DNA of 44,981 nt from Prochlorococcus marinus (GCF_001180325.1 NZ_CVSZ01000076.1:1-44981); one strand, 5' to 3'. Numbered from the stretch's first letter, positions 17,099 through 26,453 are shown. A program made the numbers and translations. The notes: generated by a model from the sequence alone, not told the origin.

Positions 17099-17129
17099 TA
17101 ATTTAGAAAAGATCTTTATAAACTTTTTT

Positions 17130-17180
17130 AATCATTTACTCTTTTTCTTTAAAGAAAAACTAGTAAATGATTATTTTTTT
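17130..17180 (+). terminator. Long hairpin terminator between SPFH gene and hemL
   Basis: AATCATTTACT (17130-17140) pairs perfectly with AGTAAATGATT (17162-17172); inside, TTTTTCTTT pairs with AAAGAAAAA, giving one nearly continuous stem of about 20 bp. A T-run follows on the plus strand. The right arm includes part of the hemL stop codon, so this can stop both convergent transcripts. Confidence 0.7.
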
Positions 17181-18472
17181 ATTGCATTAAAAGATTCGTC
17201 AAAAGCTTCAATAGTTTTATCAATTTCTTCTTCGCTGTGAGCTAGTGATGTGAAACCAGCTTCGAAGGGGCTTGGCGCTAGGTAAATTCCTCGTTGAAGC
17301 ATTTCTCTATGCAACTTACCAAAAAGTTCGGCATCATTTGTTTTCGCTTCATCAAAGTTCCTAACTGGCCCATCGCATAAGAAAAATCCAAACATGGCGC
17401 TTACACTTCCACCGTTAATAGCAATACCATTATTTTCTGCGGACTGAATTATTCCTTCAATTAATCTAGAAGTTGTTGAATCAAGTTTATCGTACGTACC
17501 ATCTTGTTTGAGCAGTTCAAGAGTTTTTATTCCAGCAGTCATTGCAAGTGGATTGCCGCTCAAAGTGCCTGCTTGGTACACCGGCCCCGAGGGGGCTATC
17601 ATTGACATTATTTCTTTCTTGCCTCCATAAGCTCCAACAGGCAGGCCTCCACCAATTACTTTTCCGAGGGTTGTTAAATCGGGAGTAACCCCAAACTTTT
17701 CTTGAGCTCCTCCATAACTTATTCTGAATCCAGTCATTACTTCGTCAAAAACTAATAAGGATCCATTCTCAGTGGTTAATTCCCTTAATCCCTCCAAGAA
17801 TCCAGGTTCTGGAGTAATAAATCCAGCATTACCAACTATAGGCTCAAGAATAACCCCTGCAATGGCATCAGGATTTTCAGAAAATAATTTTTTTACTGCT
17901 TCAAGATCATTGTAGGGAGCTGTAAGTGTGTTGGCAGTTGTTGTCCGTGGAACACCTGGAGAATCTGGCAAACCCAGAGTGGCCACACCTGATCCTGCTT
18001 TTACTAAAAACATATCTGCATGACCGTGATAACAACCGTCAAATTTAATAACTTTATCTCTTCCAGTAAATGCTCGCATAAGTCTTAAAACAGCCATGCA
18101 TGCTTCAGTTCCACTATTGACAAATCTAACCATTTCTACAGATGGGACTGCATCTATTACCATTTCAGCAAGTTGGTTCTCTAGTACGCATGGAGCACCA
18201 AAGCTAGTGCCTTTCTCAATTGCTTCCTGTAATGCCGTTGTGACTTCAGGGTGGGCATGTCCACATATAGCAGGTCCCCAGCTTCCTATGTAGTCAATAT
18301 ATCTATTTCCATCAATATCCCAAGCAAAAGGACCTTTGACTCTATCAAAAACAATTGGCTGACCTCCTACAGACTTAAAAGCTCTTACTGGAGAACTTAC
18401 TCCTCCCGGCATTAGTTGTTGGGCGGCAGAGAAAATTTCTTCTGATTTTGTGTAATTTAATATGTCAGTCAC
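17171..18472 (-). CDS. hemL: Glutamate-1-semialdehyde 2,1-aminomutase
   Basis: Converts glutamate-1-semialdehyde to 5-aminolevulinate, the C5-pathway precursor of haem, chlorophyll, bilins and cobamides. The 433-residue PLP enzyme shows [12 protein letters not shown], the PLP phosphate region [13 protein letters not shown], the DEVMTGFR Asp, and the Schiff-base lysine in [17 protein letters not shown] (Lys271). Length is normal. Its stop lies inside the shared terminator hairpin. The 225 bases upstream to xthA hold nothing I can name. Confidence 0.97.
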   Translation of the reverse strand: MTDILNYTKSEEIFSAAQQLMPGGVSSPVRAFKSVGGQPIVFDRVKGPFAWDIDGNRYIDYIGSWGPAICGHAHPEVTTALQEAIEKGTSFGAPCVLENQLAEMVIDAVPSVEMVRFVNSGTEACMAVLRLMRAFTGRDKVIKFDGCYHGHADMFLVKAGSGVATLGLPDSPGVPRTTTANTLTAPYNDLEAVKKLFSENPDAIAGVILEPIVGNAGFITPEPGFLEGLRELTTENGSLLVFDEVMTGFRISYGGAQEKFGVTPDLTTLGKVIGGGLPVGAYGGKKEIMSMIAPSGPVYQAGTLSGNPLAMTAGIKTLELLKQDGTYDKLDSTTSRLIEGIIQSAENNGIAINGGSVSAMFGFFLCDGPVRNFDEAKTNDAELFGKLHREMLQRGIYLAPSPFEAGFTSLAHSEEEIDKTIEAFDESFNAIKK

Positions 18473-18697
18473 AATTTATCTAAATGGTGTTTTGAGAAAA
18501 ACTTGTCATGTTCTAAATTAGAAATAAGTAAAAATTTTGTCAATCAGATTGAAATTCTACATTATGATATTTTTATTGCGATAGTTTGGATTGTAAATTA
18601 TTAATTTTATAGAAATAATGATAAAAAACAATATTACTTTGGATAACTCTTTATTAATAAGCGTTTTCAAGCATTAAAGAAATTAAATTTATTTTAT

Positions 18698-19543
18698 TTA
18701 TATTTCGAAGAAATTATCCTCATCCTCAAAAAAATCTGCATTTATTTCGTTTAAGTTAAGATCTATCATTACTGGGGCATGATCACTTGGACGCAAATTG
18801 CCTCTTGGGGAGCTGTCTATGACACAACTTTTAAGTTTTGATGATAGTTCTTTGCTTATATAAATATGGTCTATTCTCCAACCTTTATTTAATTCAAATG
18901 CGTTGTTACGGTAATCCCACCAACTCCAATGTCCAGCATTTTGTTCATAAATCCTGAACGAATCTATTAATCTTTTTTTCAGAACATTATTTAGTGCACT
19001 TCTCTCTATCTTAGAGGCCATTATTCCTCCTTCATATTTCTTTGGATCATGAATATCCAAGTTAGATGGAGCAACATTAAAATCACCCATAAGACAAATT
19101 AATTCTCCTTTCTTTTCTTGCTCATCTAAAAATGAAGCTAAACAATTTAACCAATTAATTTTGTATTTGAATTTACTGGATTCTAGAGAAGAACCATTGG
19201 GAACATAGACATTTATGATTTTAATGCCATTAATATCAGCAGAAATCAATCTTTTTTGATCTTGGAAATTTTCGATATTTTGATTGAAATCATTACAACC
19301 GTAGAATCCTTTTTTAACATTTTCTGGCTTTATTTTGGAAATAATAGCAACACCATTGTACGTTTTTTGTCCATAGATCTCTACCGAGTATCCTAATTTT
19401 TCAAATGGTTCAAAAGGGAAACTATCGTCCACCACTTTCGTTTCCTGCAAACATAGAATATCTGGATTTGATTGATTAATCCAATCTAATACTTGTGTAA
19501 GTCTGGTTCTTATGGAGTTAACATTCCAAGTTGCTATTAACAA
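18698..19543 (-). CDS. xthA: Exodeoxyribonuclease III (AP endonuclease)
   Basis: A 281-residue EEP-fold nuclease that cleaves at abasic sites and trims 3' ends in base-excision repair. Motifs: MLIATWNVNSIRTRL, metal-binding Glu34 in CLQETKV, GDFNVAPSNLDIHDP, and the C-terminal SDHAPVMIDL. It is followed by an acidic C-terminal tail (FFEDEDNFFEI) about 15 residues longer than in the E. coli enzyme. It is divergent from the small secreted-protein gene. Confidence 0.93.
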   Translation of the reverse strand: MLIATWNVNSIRTRLTQVLDWINQSNPDILCLQETKVVDDSFPFEPFEKLGYSVEIYGQKTYNGVAIISKIKPENVKKGFYGCNDFNQNIENFQDQKRLISADINGIKIINVYVPNGSSLESSKFKYKINWLNCLASFLDEQEKKGELICLMGDFNVAPSNLDIHDPKKYEGGIMASKIERSALNNVLKKRLIDSFRIYEQNAGHWSWWDYRNNAFELNKGWRIDHIYISKELSSKLKSCVIDSSPRGNLRPSDHAPVMIDLNLNEINADFFEDEDNFFEI

Positions 19544-19616
19544 ATTTCTACTAAATTATGTAAAATTAAAAATAGCAAGGAATTTTCGGCGTTAAAGAAT
19601 TTTGAAATTAAATAAA

Positions 19617-19901
19617 ATGAAAAATTACTTTTGCAAAAGCGTTTTTAAACCAATTACGGTTCTAATTTTATTTACTTTATTAATTTTCTTAAAAAGTGAT
19701 TACCTAAATGCTGAATATTTATTTGAAGAATTAGAAATCGATACCTCAACTAAAACAGAAGGTGATAGTTCAGCTCTCCCGACTAATCCTTTTGAACTTG
19801 TGGAAATGATTCGGAGACAAAATAGTTTGAATGATGCCACTGATCCTTCTGATGCAATTGACGATGCGTTAAGGTCTTTTAATAGTTTGGAGGAAAATTA
19901 A
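19617..19901 (+). CDS. Small hypothetical exported protein
   Basis: About 94 residues from the ATG at 19617 (a TTG at 19602 in frame would add five). A basic N-terminus and a hydrophobic core (VLILFTLLIFLKSDYLNA) form a probable signal peptide. The rest is acidic and Asp/Ser-rich (LEIDTSTKTEGDSSALPTNP, DATDPSDAIDDALRSF). I recognise no family. It lies upstream of another cyanobacterial hypothetical and larC, all on the plus strand. Confidence 0.65.
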   Translation: MKNYFCKSVFKPITVLILFTLLIFLKSDYLNAEYLFEELEIDTSTKTEGDSSALPTNPFELVEMIRRQNSLNDATDPSDAIDDALRSFNSLEEN

Positions 19902-19942
19902 GTAATTTAATACGTTAAATTATTATTTTCAAATTTTTTAAT

Positions 19943-20542
19943 ATGTTAAAAAACCCTATCCCAAAAGTTACTAACCTATTACAGCACAGAGCAATAGGGA
20001 TTATTAATGGCAAATTCACTCCCCTTAGTAATGAAAAATTAAATAGAGGCTTTTTAATTGACAATAAAGACGAAAAAATTGAAACAGTAATTCTTGGGAA
20101 AGCATTATCACTTCTAAAAAAGCATATTGATTTAAAGAAAAGTTATTATTGGATTGTTTATCCAAAGAATAAAAATACTCAAAGCTTGCATTTACAGGTT
20201 GCAGGAATATGGGATCCCTATCAACTGAATGATTTTCCTAGTGATTCTTCAAAAACTAACTTCTCAAAATTATTAGAAGAATTTGATCTTAAAGACAATT
20301 ATTTTTCTGTTAGAGGAGAATTAGTTTTTGTTAATACTCAAAAGAAAGAAATTGTTATTAAGATTTGCCCTGCTACAAACTCAAAAAATTTCAAAAATAG
20401 AAATTTTAAATTAGCCATAAAAGGAGAGCTCTCTCTTGAACTTCTGCATAGCTTTGTAAGTTTAGATATCAACAGAGATGGAAATTCTTTGCAATTAATA
20501 AGGTACGAAGTGATTGAACAAAATCTTTCTAAAAATAACTAG
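19943..20542 (+). CDS. Conserved cyanobacterial hypothetical protein
   Basis: A 199-residue soluble basic protein with no membrane segment. It begins MLKNPIPKVTNLLQHRAIGI and contains a beta-rich middle (YYWIVYPKNK, LQVAGIWDPY) and YFSVRGELVFVNTQKKEIVIKI, a pattern compatible with an OB- or PH-like barrel. I recognise no named family. It sits 52 bases before larC, probably in the same transcript. Confidence 0.7.
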   Translation: MLKNPIPKVTNLLQHRAIGIINGKFTPLSNEKLNRGFLIDNKDEKIETVILGKALSLLKKHIDLKKSYYWIVYPKNKNTQSLHLQVAGIWDPYQLNDFPSDSSKTNFSKLLEEFDLKDNYFSVRGELVFVNTQKKEIVIKICPATNSKNFKNRNFKLAIKGELSLELLHSFVSLDINRDGNSLQLIRYEVIEQNLSKNN

Positions 20543-20594
20543 AATGAAAGGTTGATCTCCACCGCAATTTTTCCTGTTAAGAAATCTTTGATTT

Positions 20595-21821
20595 ATGGAT
20601 GATGTATTAATTGAATGTTCTCCTGGTATATCTGGAGATATGTTGTTAGGAGCTTTTTATGATTTAGGGGTGCCTAAAAAAGTTATTGAACGGCCACTTA
20701 TTGATCTTGGGTTAAAGGATTTATATGAACTAGATTTTAAGGAATCAAAAAGTTGTTCAATCCGAGGTATCAAGACAAAGGTTGAGAATATTGACTGTAG
20801 TCCTATTAAAAGAACTTGGAGAAGTATTAAGGAACTAATTTTAAATGGCCACTTAGAAGATAAATTAAAAAAAATAATTTATGGAGTATTTGAATCTTTA
20901 GCAATTGCGGAAGGAAAAGTTCATGGAATTAAATCTGATGATGTACATTTTCATGAGGTTGGAGCTATAGATTCATTGGTTGATATTATTGGGGTTTGTA
21001 CTGCATTGAATTACTTAAATCCAAAGAGGGTTTATTGTAATGAACCAATGTTGGGAAAAGGTTTTGTTCAAACTGAACATGGAAAATTATCTGTACCTCC
21101 TCCTGCTGTAATAGAGCTAATAAGACAAAAAAATATTAAGGTTTTATCAAATCGTGACACAATTGAGGGTGAACTCTCAACTCCAACTGGTATTGCTTTA
21201 CTTGCTAATTTAGCCGACTATCACGAACCTCCTTTAAAATTTTCTATTAACTCTTATGGAGTAGGGATTGGTAACCTAAAATTTCCATTCCCTAATTTGG
21301 TAAGAGTTTATAAGATTACTTCATTTGAGGATTCTTCTGTTAATGAACAAATTAGTCCAAAGTGTGAAGAGATATGTATTCAAGAAGCATGGATTGATGA
21401 CCAAACACCTGAAGATATATCTAATTTTGTCGAGAAACTGAGAATTGAGGGAGCTTACGACGTTTCCTATCAAGCTATCAATATGAAAAAAAATAGAATT
21501 GGATTTTCTATTCAAGTAATTTTGCCCATAGAAAAAAAAGAATTTTTTAGAAGATTATGGTTTGATTATTCAAACACTATTGGGGTTCGTGAAAGGAACC
21601 AATCTAGGTGGATATTACTTAGACGCAAAGGAGAATGTTTCACGACTTTTGGAAATATAAAAGTTAAACAAACTTTGAAACCAGATGGATCAATAATTAC
21701 GAAACCAGAAAACGATGAGGTTTTGAGATTACAGTTAAAGCACAAAATATCAACTTACGAAATAAGAAAAATAATAAAAGAGTCAGGTAAAAAATTTAAA
21801 GCATTTGAAAACTGGAAATGA
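20595..21821 (+). CDS. larC: LarC-like nickel-pincer cofactor cyclometallase (DUF111)
   Basis: The LarC family inserts nickel into the pyridinium thiacarboxylate-based nickel-pincer cofactor of lactate racemase, using CTP. The 408-residue protein begins with the family signature IECSPGISGDMLLGAFYDLG, has DVHFHEVGAIDSLVDIIG and the ELSTPTGIALL motif, and a C-terminal ferredoxin-like domain (about 270-400). It is one uninterrupted frame, whereas in Lactobacillus the two parts are split by a programmed frameshift. Its end overlaps the next gene by four bases (ATGA), so translation is likely coupled. No larB, larE or larA is visible here. Confidence 0.88.
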   Translation: MDDVLIECSPGISGDMLLGAFYDLGVPKKVIERPLIDLGLKDLYELDFKESKSCSIRGIKTKVENIDCSPIKRTWRSIKELILNGHLEDKLKKIIYGVFESLAIAEGKVHGIKSDDVHFHEVGAIDSLVDIIGVCTALNYLNPKRVYCNEPMLGKGFVQTEHGKLSVPPPAVIELIRQKNIKVLSNRDTIEGELSTPTGIALLANLADYHEPPLKFSINSYGVGIGNLKFPFPNLVRVYKITSFEDSSVNEQISPKCEEICIQEAWIDDQTPEDISNFVEKLRIEGAYDVSYQAINMKKNRIGFSIQVILPIEKKEFFRRLWFDYSNTIGVRERNQSRWILLRRKGECFTTFGNIKVKQTLKPDGSIITKPENDEVLRLQLKHKISTYEIRKIIKESGKKFKAFENWK

Positions 21822-22774
21822 GATTTAACTTTAGTAATCAACCATATCTTAAATTCCTAAAAAAAATTAATCTTGGTTTTTTAAAGAGTATTTTCTTTAT
21901 TACAAGCTTGTCCTATTTTTGCATATATTTTTTAAATAATATTGATCAAATTTCTTTTGATGTCAATTTAGAAAGAAATGGAATTAATCTATTTTTATCA
22001 TTTTTATTTTGTATTTTAAGTATTTACCTGAATGCTTATGCATGGAAATATATTGTTAGATGGTTAGGGAAAGAATTTAAAAGTAATAATCTAGTCTCTT
22101 TTTATGTTTTAACCAATATTCTTAAATACGTTCCAGGAGGGGTTTGGCATTTTGTAGAAAGATTTAATTTTATAAAAAAGATAAGTAATCCTCAGATTGC
22201 TTTGTATTCGACACTTATAGAACCTTATTTTATGTTGAGTGGATCTTTTCTCTTGGCATCGATGGGATTGATTTTTTCACCATTTTATATTTTTTTAATT
22301 GTTCCTTTGGTATTTCTAAATAGGAAATTTATTTTTCTAATATTAAAAATATTAGGGTCTCTTAAGGGAAAAGTATTTGAGGTCTTGAGACTTTCAAATT
22401 CAAGGGACCAATTTGAAGAGAGAATAAACATAATTTCATTTTTCCCTACTAGAGCTTTATTTCTTGAAATTGGATTTGTTTTATCAAAATTTATTGGCTT
22501 TTATATTTGCTTAAATACTTTTTATGCGAATAATTCTCTGAACATTATATTTTTATTGGTAATCTTTTCTTTATCATGGTCTTTAGGCTTGGTAGTCCCA
22601 GCAGCTCCGGGAGGAGTTGGCGTTTTTGAGGCTTGCCTCCTTTTATTTGTAGGCAAAAGTATTCCACAAAATATAATTATCATCAGTTTAGTTTATTTTA
22701 GGGTTATATCCACCTCGGCAGATTTGTTCTTAAGCCTACCTTTCTTAATAAGAAAACTTTATAAAAGAATTTAG
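21818..22774 (+). CDS. LPG synthase-like / UPF0104 membrane protein
   Basis: A 318-residue polytopic protein with about eight hydrophobic segments. It matches the membrane domain of lysylphosphatidylglycerol synthases and UPF0104 proteins: NILKYVPGGVWHFVERF and the signature VVPAAPGGVGVFEACLLLF. The aminoacyl-transfer domain of MprF is absent, so lipid aminoacylation should not be assumed. It may flip or move a lipid. It overlaps larC by 4 bases at its start and the convergent futB by 4 bases at its end. Confidence 0.8.
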   Translation: MRFNFSNQPYLKFLKKINLGFLKSIFFITSLSYFCIYFLNNIDQISFDVNLERNGINLFLSFLFCILSIYLNAYAWKYIVRWLGKEFKSNNLVSFYVLTNILKYVPGGVWHFVERFNFIKKISNPQIALYSTLIEPYFMLSGSFLLASMGLIFSPFYIFLIVPLVFLNRKFIFLILKILGSLKGKVFEVLRLSNSRDQFEERINIISFFPTRALFLEIGFVLSKFIGFYICLNTFYANNSLNIIFLLVIFSLSWSLGLVVPAAPGGVGVFEACLLLFVGKSIPQNIIIISLVYFRVISTSADLFLSLPFLIRKLYKRI

Positions 22775-24309
22775 TTTTTTTTCTCTAAACTTGGTATCAA
22801 TGTAAATGAAGCAATAAGGCCTAGAGTCATGATAAGAATGGCTGGCAATATTGCCTCTACCATTCTTTCATCTCCAGCATATTGATATATCCTCACAGAT
22901 AATGTATCAAAATCAAATGGTCTCAAAATAAAGGTCATTGGTAATTCTTTTATCGTGTCTACAAAAACCAGCAGTGATCCCACGAATATTGGTCCCCGAA
23001 GAAGAGGTAGATGAATTCTTTTGATGATCCCCGGCCAATTTTCTCCTAATCCAAGTGCAGCTTCATCTAGACTAGGAGAAATTCTTTCAAGACTTGAATC
23101 AATAGAACCCTTAGAAATAGTTAGAAATCGAACAAGATAACCCCAAATTAGTAAGCAAACAGCAAAGAAATTCAATTTTGGAGAAGAAATGCTTATTAAA
23201 GATAAAGCTAATACAGTGCCTGGAATTGCATAACCTATTCCCGCAATATTTGTTATTAGCCCTAGCAATAAGCTTTTATTTGGTCGTCTTGCTAAGGAAA
23301 TTATTAAGGAGAATAACATCGTTATTAATGCAGTAAAAAATCCTAGACTTATGGTCCTGAATGATAGGCTCAGTAATTCTATAGATAACCCTTTTTGAAT
23401 TTGATCGATATTGAGCAGAACCCAAAAACATGGAATTCCAAAAGAGAAAATTGGAGGAAATAAAGATATTGTTATTGCTAAAAGAGCTCTTATTTTTTTT
23501 AATTCCCACCCTTGAGAATCTTTTGATGCAGGGTTTTCACTCCACCGCTTTGATTTTCTTCTAGAGAATTTTTCAAAAATAATTAAAGTGAAAATTATTA
23601 ATAAAGCTACCAAAGATAGTCCAATAGCACTTTTTGGATTACCCTCAATTATCCAATTTTCAGCTATTCCGGTAGAAATACTTGGAATATTTAATAATGC
23701 AAATGTACCTAACTCATTCATTACTTCCATACACATTAAACTTATTCCTGTTATTAGTGCTGGCAACGCCATTGGAAAAGCGATTTTAAAGAAGCTCCTC
23801 CACGGCCCAACTCCTAATCCTCTACTAGCATTGATTTGATTAACTCCAAATTTATTAAAACTTTCGTTAGCAAGAATGAATACATATGGGTAAGTAGAGA
23901 TTGAAAGTATTAAAACCCCCCACCATAAACCGGTTACTTGATACCCAAAAATACTTCCTAAATCCTGCAGAACAGCAGTTATTAGGTATGCTGGGGCGGC
24001 TAGTGGAATGAGCTGACAAATACGAAGCACTTTTCTGAACTTAAAATCACAATTTGAAAGTAACCATCCATTCAAAGTGCCTAATCCTCCTCCAAAAAAA
24101 CTTGTCAGTACTAAAACTTTTAAAGTCTCTAATACCTCTTCTCCTCCAGCAAAACCTAATGAAAAATTTCCACTTACAACATATTGAACTCCTTCAAGAA
24201 TGAAATTGAAAATCGGAATGATTACTAAGAATGCAACAATAAAAGAAATAAAATAAAAAAGTTTTAATTCGGTTACTGCTTTTTTAAATCCTTTAATAAG
24301 TATTTTCAA
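22771..24309 (-). CDS. futB: Iron(III) ABC transporter permease
   Basis: A 512-residue permease with about 12 membrane segments arranged as two homologous halves, each with a binding-protein-dependent permease motif (SRGLGVGPWRSFFKIAFPMA and DEAALGLGENWPGIIKRIHL). This is the FutB/SfuB type used for ferric iron uptake, working with a periplasmic binding protein (FutA) and an ATPase (FutC) that are not in the window. It lies 26 bases after a COG0523 metal GTPase gene on the same strand, suggesting a metal-homeostasis locus. Confidence 0.88.
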   Translation of the reverse strand: MKILIKGFKKAVTELKLFYFISFIVAFLVIIPIFNFILEGVQYVVSGNFSLGFAGGEEVLETLKVLVLTSFFGGGLGTLNGWLLSNCDFKFRKVLRICQLIPLAAPAYLITAVLQDLGSIFGYQVTGLWWGVLILSISTYPYVFILANESFNKFGVNQINASRGLGVGPWRSFFKIAFPMALPALITGISLMCMEVMNELGTFALLNIPSISTGIAENWIIEGNPKSAIGLSLVALLIIFTLIIFEKFSRRKSKRWSENPASKDSQGWELKKIRALLAITISLFPPIFSFGIPCFWVLLNIDQIQKGLSIELLSLSFRTISLGFFTALITMLFSLIISLARRPNKSLLLGLITNIAGIGYAIPGTVLALSLISISSPKLNFFAVCLLIWGYLVRFLTISKGSIDSSLERISPSLDEAALGLGENWPGIIKRIHLPLLRGPIFVGSLLVFVDTIKELPMTFILRPFDFDTLSVRIYQYAGDERMVEAILPAILIMTLGLIASFTLIPSLEKKN

Positions 24310-24335
24310 AAATTAATTAAATCCTAATATGAACT

Positions 24336-25529
24336 CTAATCTGAATTAAATCTACATGATGAAAGTTGATTTTTAATAGTTTGGTGATCTAAGTTTTTCC
24401 CAATTAATACTATCTTGTTAGATTTTTCTTTTGTCCATTCCTCATCATCTAGAGAAAACCGCTTTCCAGATAGGTGAAAAATGTGTTTTCTTTCACTTTC
24501 CATAAACCATAATATTCCTTTTGCTCTAAATACATTTTGTGAGATTTGATTATCTAAGAAATATTGAAACTTCCTTAAAGAAAATGGTTCAAATGTCTCA
24601 TATGAAACTGAGGTAAACCCCTCAATATTATTGATCAAATCGTGGGAATGAGAAGAGTGATCGTGGGAATGAGAAGAGTGATCGTGGGAATGAGAAGAGT
24701 GATCGTGGGAATGAGAAGAGTGATCGTGGGAATGAGAAGAGTGATCGTGGGAATGAGAAGAGTGATCGTGGGAATGAGAAGAGTGATCGTGGGAATGAGA
24801 AGAGTGATCGTGGGAATGAGAAGAGTGATCGTGGGAATGAGAAGAGTGATCGTGGGAATGAGAAGAGTGATCGTTTGAATTTTGTTCTATATTTTTTTTA
24901 TTTTTCTCGAATTCAAAAGTATCCGTCTCAAATATACCCACGCTCATAATTGTATGTAATGCAACTTCACTATTAGTTGATCTCAAAATCCTTGGTTCTT
25001 TTTTTATTTTATTTATAAACTCCTCTATTTTCTTTAATTGTTTTTCATTTACTAAATCAGATTTATTAAGAAGAAGGATATCTCCGTATAAAATTTGAGA
25101 ATAGGCGACACTTGTATTATTAATTTCAAAATCAAAATTTTCTCCATCAATGACAGTGATTATCGAATCTAATCTTACTTTTTCTCTAAGATCACCAGCC
25201 GCAAAAGTCATGGCTACTGGTAATGGATCTGCTAATCCAGTTGTTTCTACAATCAAATAGTCTAATTTTTCAGCTCTTTCTAAAACTTTGGATACGGTAT
25301 TTAATAATTCGCCATTGATAGAGCAACATATACATCCATTATTTAATTCGATCATATCTTCTGAGCCTTCTATTATTAAGTCATTATCTATTCCGATTTC
25401 TCCAAATTCGTTGACTAAAACAGCTGTTTTAATACCAACTTGATTTTTTAAAATATGATTTAGAAGTGTAGTTTTGCCAGAACCTAAAAATCCACTAATA
25501 ATAGTAACTGGCAATAAATTTTTAGACAT
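24336..25529 (-). CDS. COG0523/CobW-family metallochaperone GTPase with long His repeat
   Basis: A 397-residue GTPase of the G3E family. Seen: P-loop GFLGSGKT (13-20), the metal-binding CICC (Cys66, Cys68, Cys69), [14 protein letters not shown] for guanine, and the C-terminal CobW domain (about 305-395). Between the domains (about 219-296) is a loop of 11 identical DHSSHSH repeats, a strong metal-binding stretch. Members deliver Zn, Co or other metals; the metal here is unknown. It is flanked by futB and a pterin dehydratase gene on the same strand. Confidence 0.92.
   Translation of the reverse strand: MSKNLLPVTIISGFLGSGKTTLLNHILKNQVGIKTAVLVNEFGEIGIDNDLIIEGSEDMIELNNGCICCSINGELLNTVSKVLERAEKLDYLIVETTGLADPLPVAMTFAAGDLREKVRLDSIITVIDGENFDFEINNTSVAYSQILYGDILLLNKSDLVNEKQLKKIEEFINKIKKEPRILRSTNSEVALHTIMSVGIFETDTFEFEKNKKNIEQNSNDHSSHSHDHSSHSHDHSSHSHDHSSHSHDHSSHSHDHSSHSHDHSSHSHDHSSHSHDHSSHSHDHSSHSHDHSSHSHDLINNIEGFTSVSYETFEPFSLRKFQYFLDNQISQNVFRAKGILWFMESERKHIFHLSGKRFSLDDEEWTKEKSNKIVLIGKNLDHQTIKNQLSSCRFNSD
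24641..24874. repeat. 11 perfect tandem copies of a 21-bp unit
   Basis: The unit CGTGGGAATGAGAAGAGTGA plus T is repeated from 24641 to 24871 with a partial twelfth copy to 24874. I see no base difference between copies. On the minus strand it codes for DHSSHSH, a multiple of three, so copy-number change keeps the frame. Confidence 0.97.
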
Positions 25530-25559
25530 TTTTGAATAGTTGAAAACAAGTTTATATTT

Positions 25560-25850
25560 TTATTGATCGAAAATTTTGTTGATTTCCGAAGCTAATGTTT
25601 GATCCAGATTCGTAATACCTCCTAGATCATGTGTATTTAATTTAATTATTACTTTTGCATAAACATTCTCCCAGTTAGGATGATGATTATATTTTTCACA
25701 GATTAAAGCAACCTTAGTCATAAAAGCAAAGGCTTCAATAAAATTGGCAAAGTTAAATTCTCTTTGGATTTGTTTAGATTTAATTTCCCAGCCAGGTATT
25801 TTGACAGCTAATTCATTCAATTCTTCATCTTGCAAAATGTAGGGTTCCAT
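25560..25850 (-). CDS. Pterin-4a-carbinolamine dehydratase family protein
   Basis: A 96-residue protein of the PCD/DCoH family. The motif region KYNHHPNWENVYAKVIIKLN carries the active-site histidines (HH) and the HPNW signature; the end has THDLGGITNLDQTLA. PCD normally dehydrates 4a-hydroxytetrahydropterin after aromatic amino acid hydroxylation. No hydroxylase is seen here, and in cyanobacteria the role may be other pterin recycling. It starts 39 bases before the YjbQ gene end and precedes the COG0523 gene, all on the same strand. Confidence 0.92.
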   Translation of the reverse strand: MEPYILQDEELNELAVKIPGWEIKSKQIQREFNFANFIEAFAFMTKVALICEKYNHHPNWENVYAKVIIKLNTHDLGGITNLDQTLASEINKIFDQ

Positions 25851-25889
25851 TAATAAATAAGAAATCTGACTTATTACATTATAAATATC

Positions 25890-26345
25890 TTACTTTTTCT
25901 CACCAATTATATGTACATTAATGATTCTTTCCTTTTGATCAAATCGATGTTCCCATAAATAAACTGCTTGCCATGTGCCAAGCATAATTTTTCCATCTTG
26001 AAAACTCAAAGATAAACAAGTGTTTGTTAGGGATGTTTTAATATGTGCTGGCATATCGTCAGCCCCTTCTTGATAATGTTTATAGGATATTTCTTCTCTA
26101 TTTTTTGATAAGGTTAAGTAGGAATCATAGGGAACTATCGATTGCATATACTTTTTTAGGTCCCTCAGTACATTTGGATCTGCGTTCTCATTAATAGTTA
26201 AACTGCAACTTGTATGAAGTGAAGTTAAATTTAAAATTCCGGAATGAAAATTATTTTTTTCAACACATAAATTTAAATCATATGTGATATCAATAAAACC
26301 CTCGCCATGAGTTTTGAATTTTAATTTTGAAAATATTTGTTCCAT
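25890..26345 (-). CDS. YjbQ/UPF0047 family protein
   Basis: A 151-residue single-domain protein. It has the family pattern LHTSCSLTINENADPNVLRDL, then DMPAHIKTSLTNTCLSL and the C-terminal MLGTWQAVYLWEHR. Members have been linked to a secondary thiamine-phosphate synthase activity, though the physiological role is uncertain. It is the first gene of a likely minus-strand transcript (YjbQ, PCD, COG0523, futB), divergent from the M32 peptidase gene. Confidence 0.9.
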   Translation of the reverse strand: MEQIFSKLKFKTHGEGFIDITYDLNLCVEKNNFHSGILNLTSLHTSCSLTINENADPNVLRDLKKYMQSIVPYDSYLTLSKNREEISYKHYQEGADDMPAHIKTSLTNTCLSLSFQDGKIMLGTWQAVYLWEHRFDQKERIINVHIIGEKK

Positions 26346-26453
26346 ATAAGTTAAAACTTAATTAATCAATATCCTATTATGGATAAAGATGCATGTTTTA
26401 CTGCAGACATTAAAACTTTTATCTTAAGATAAATTTAATTTCCATTTAAATCT

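Noticed and set aside
18473..18697. Hidden gene or RNA between hemL and xthA
   Set aside because: Only a 19-codon frame and AT-rich sequence; no stable hairpin seen.
24641..24874. CRISPR-like regular array
   Set aside because: The units are directly joined with no spacers and keep a coding frame, so it is a coding microsatellite.
24642..24878. Open frame on the plus strand coding for repeated GMRRVIV units
   Set aside because: It is the complement of the His-rich repeat, has no ribosome site and only follows the repeat pattern.
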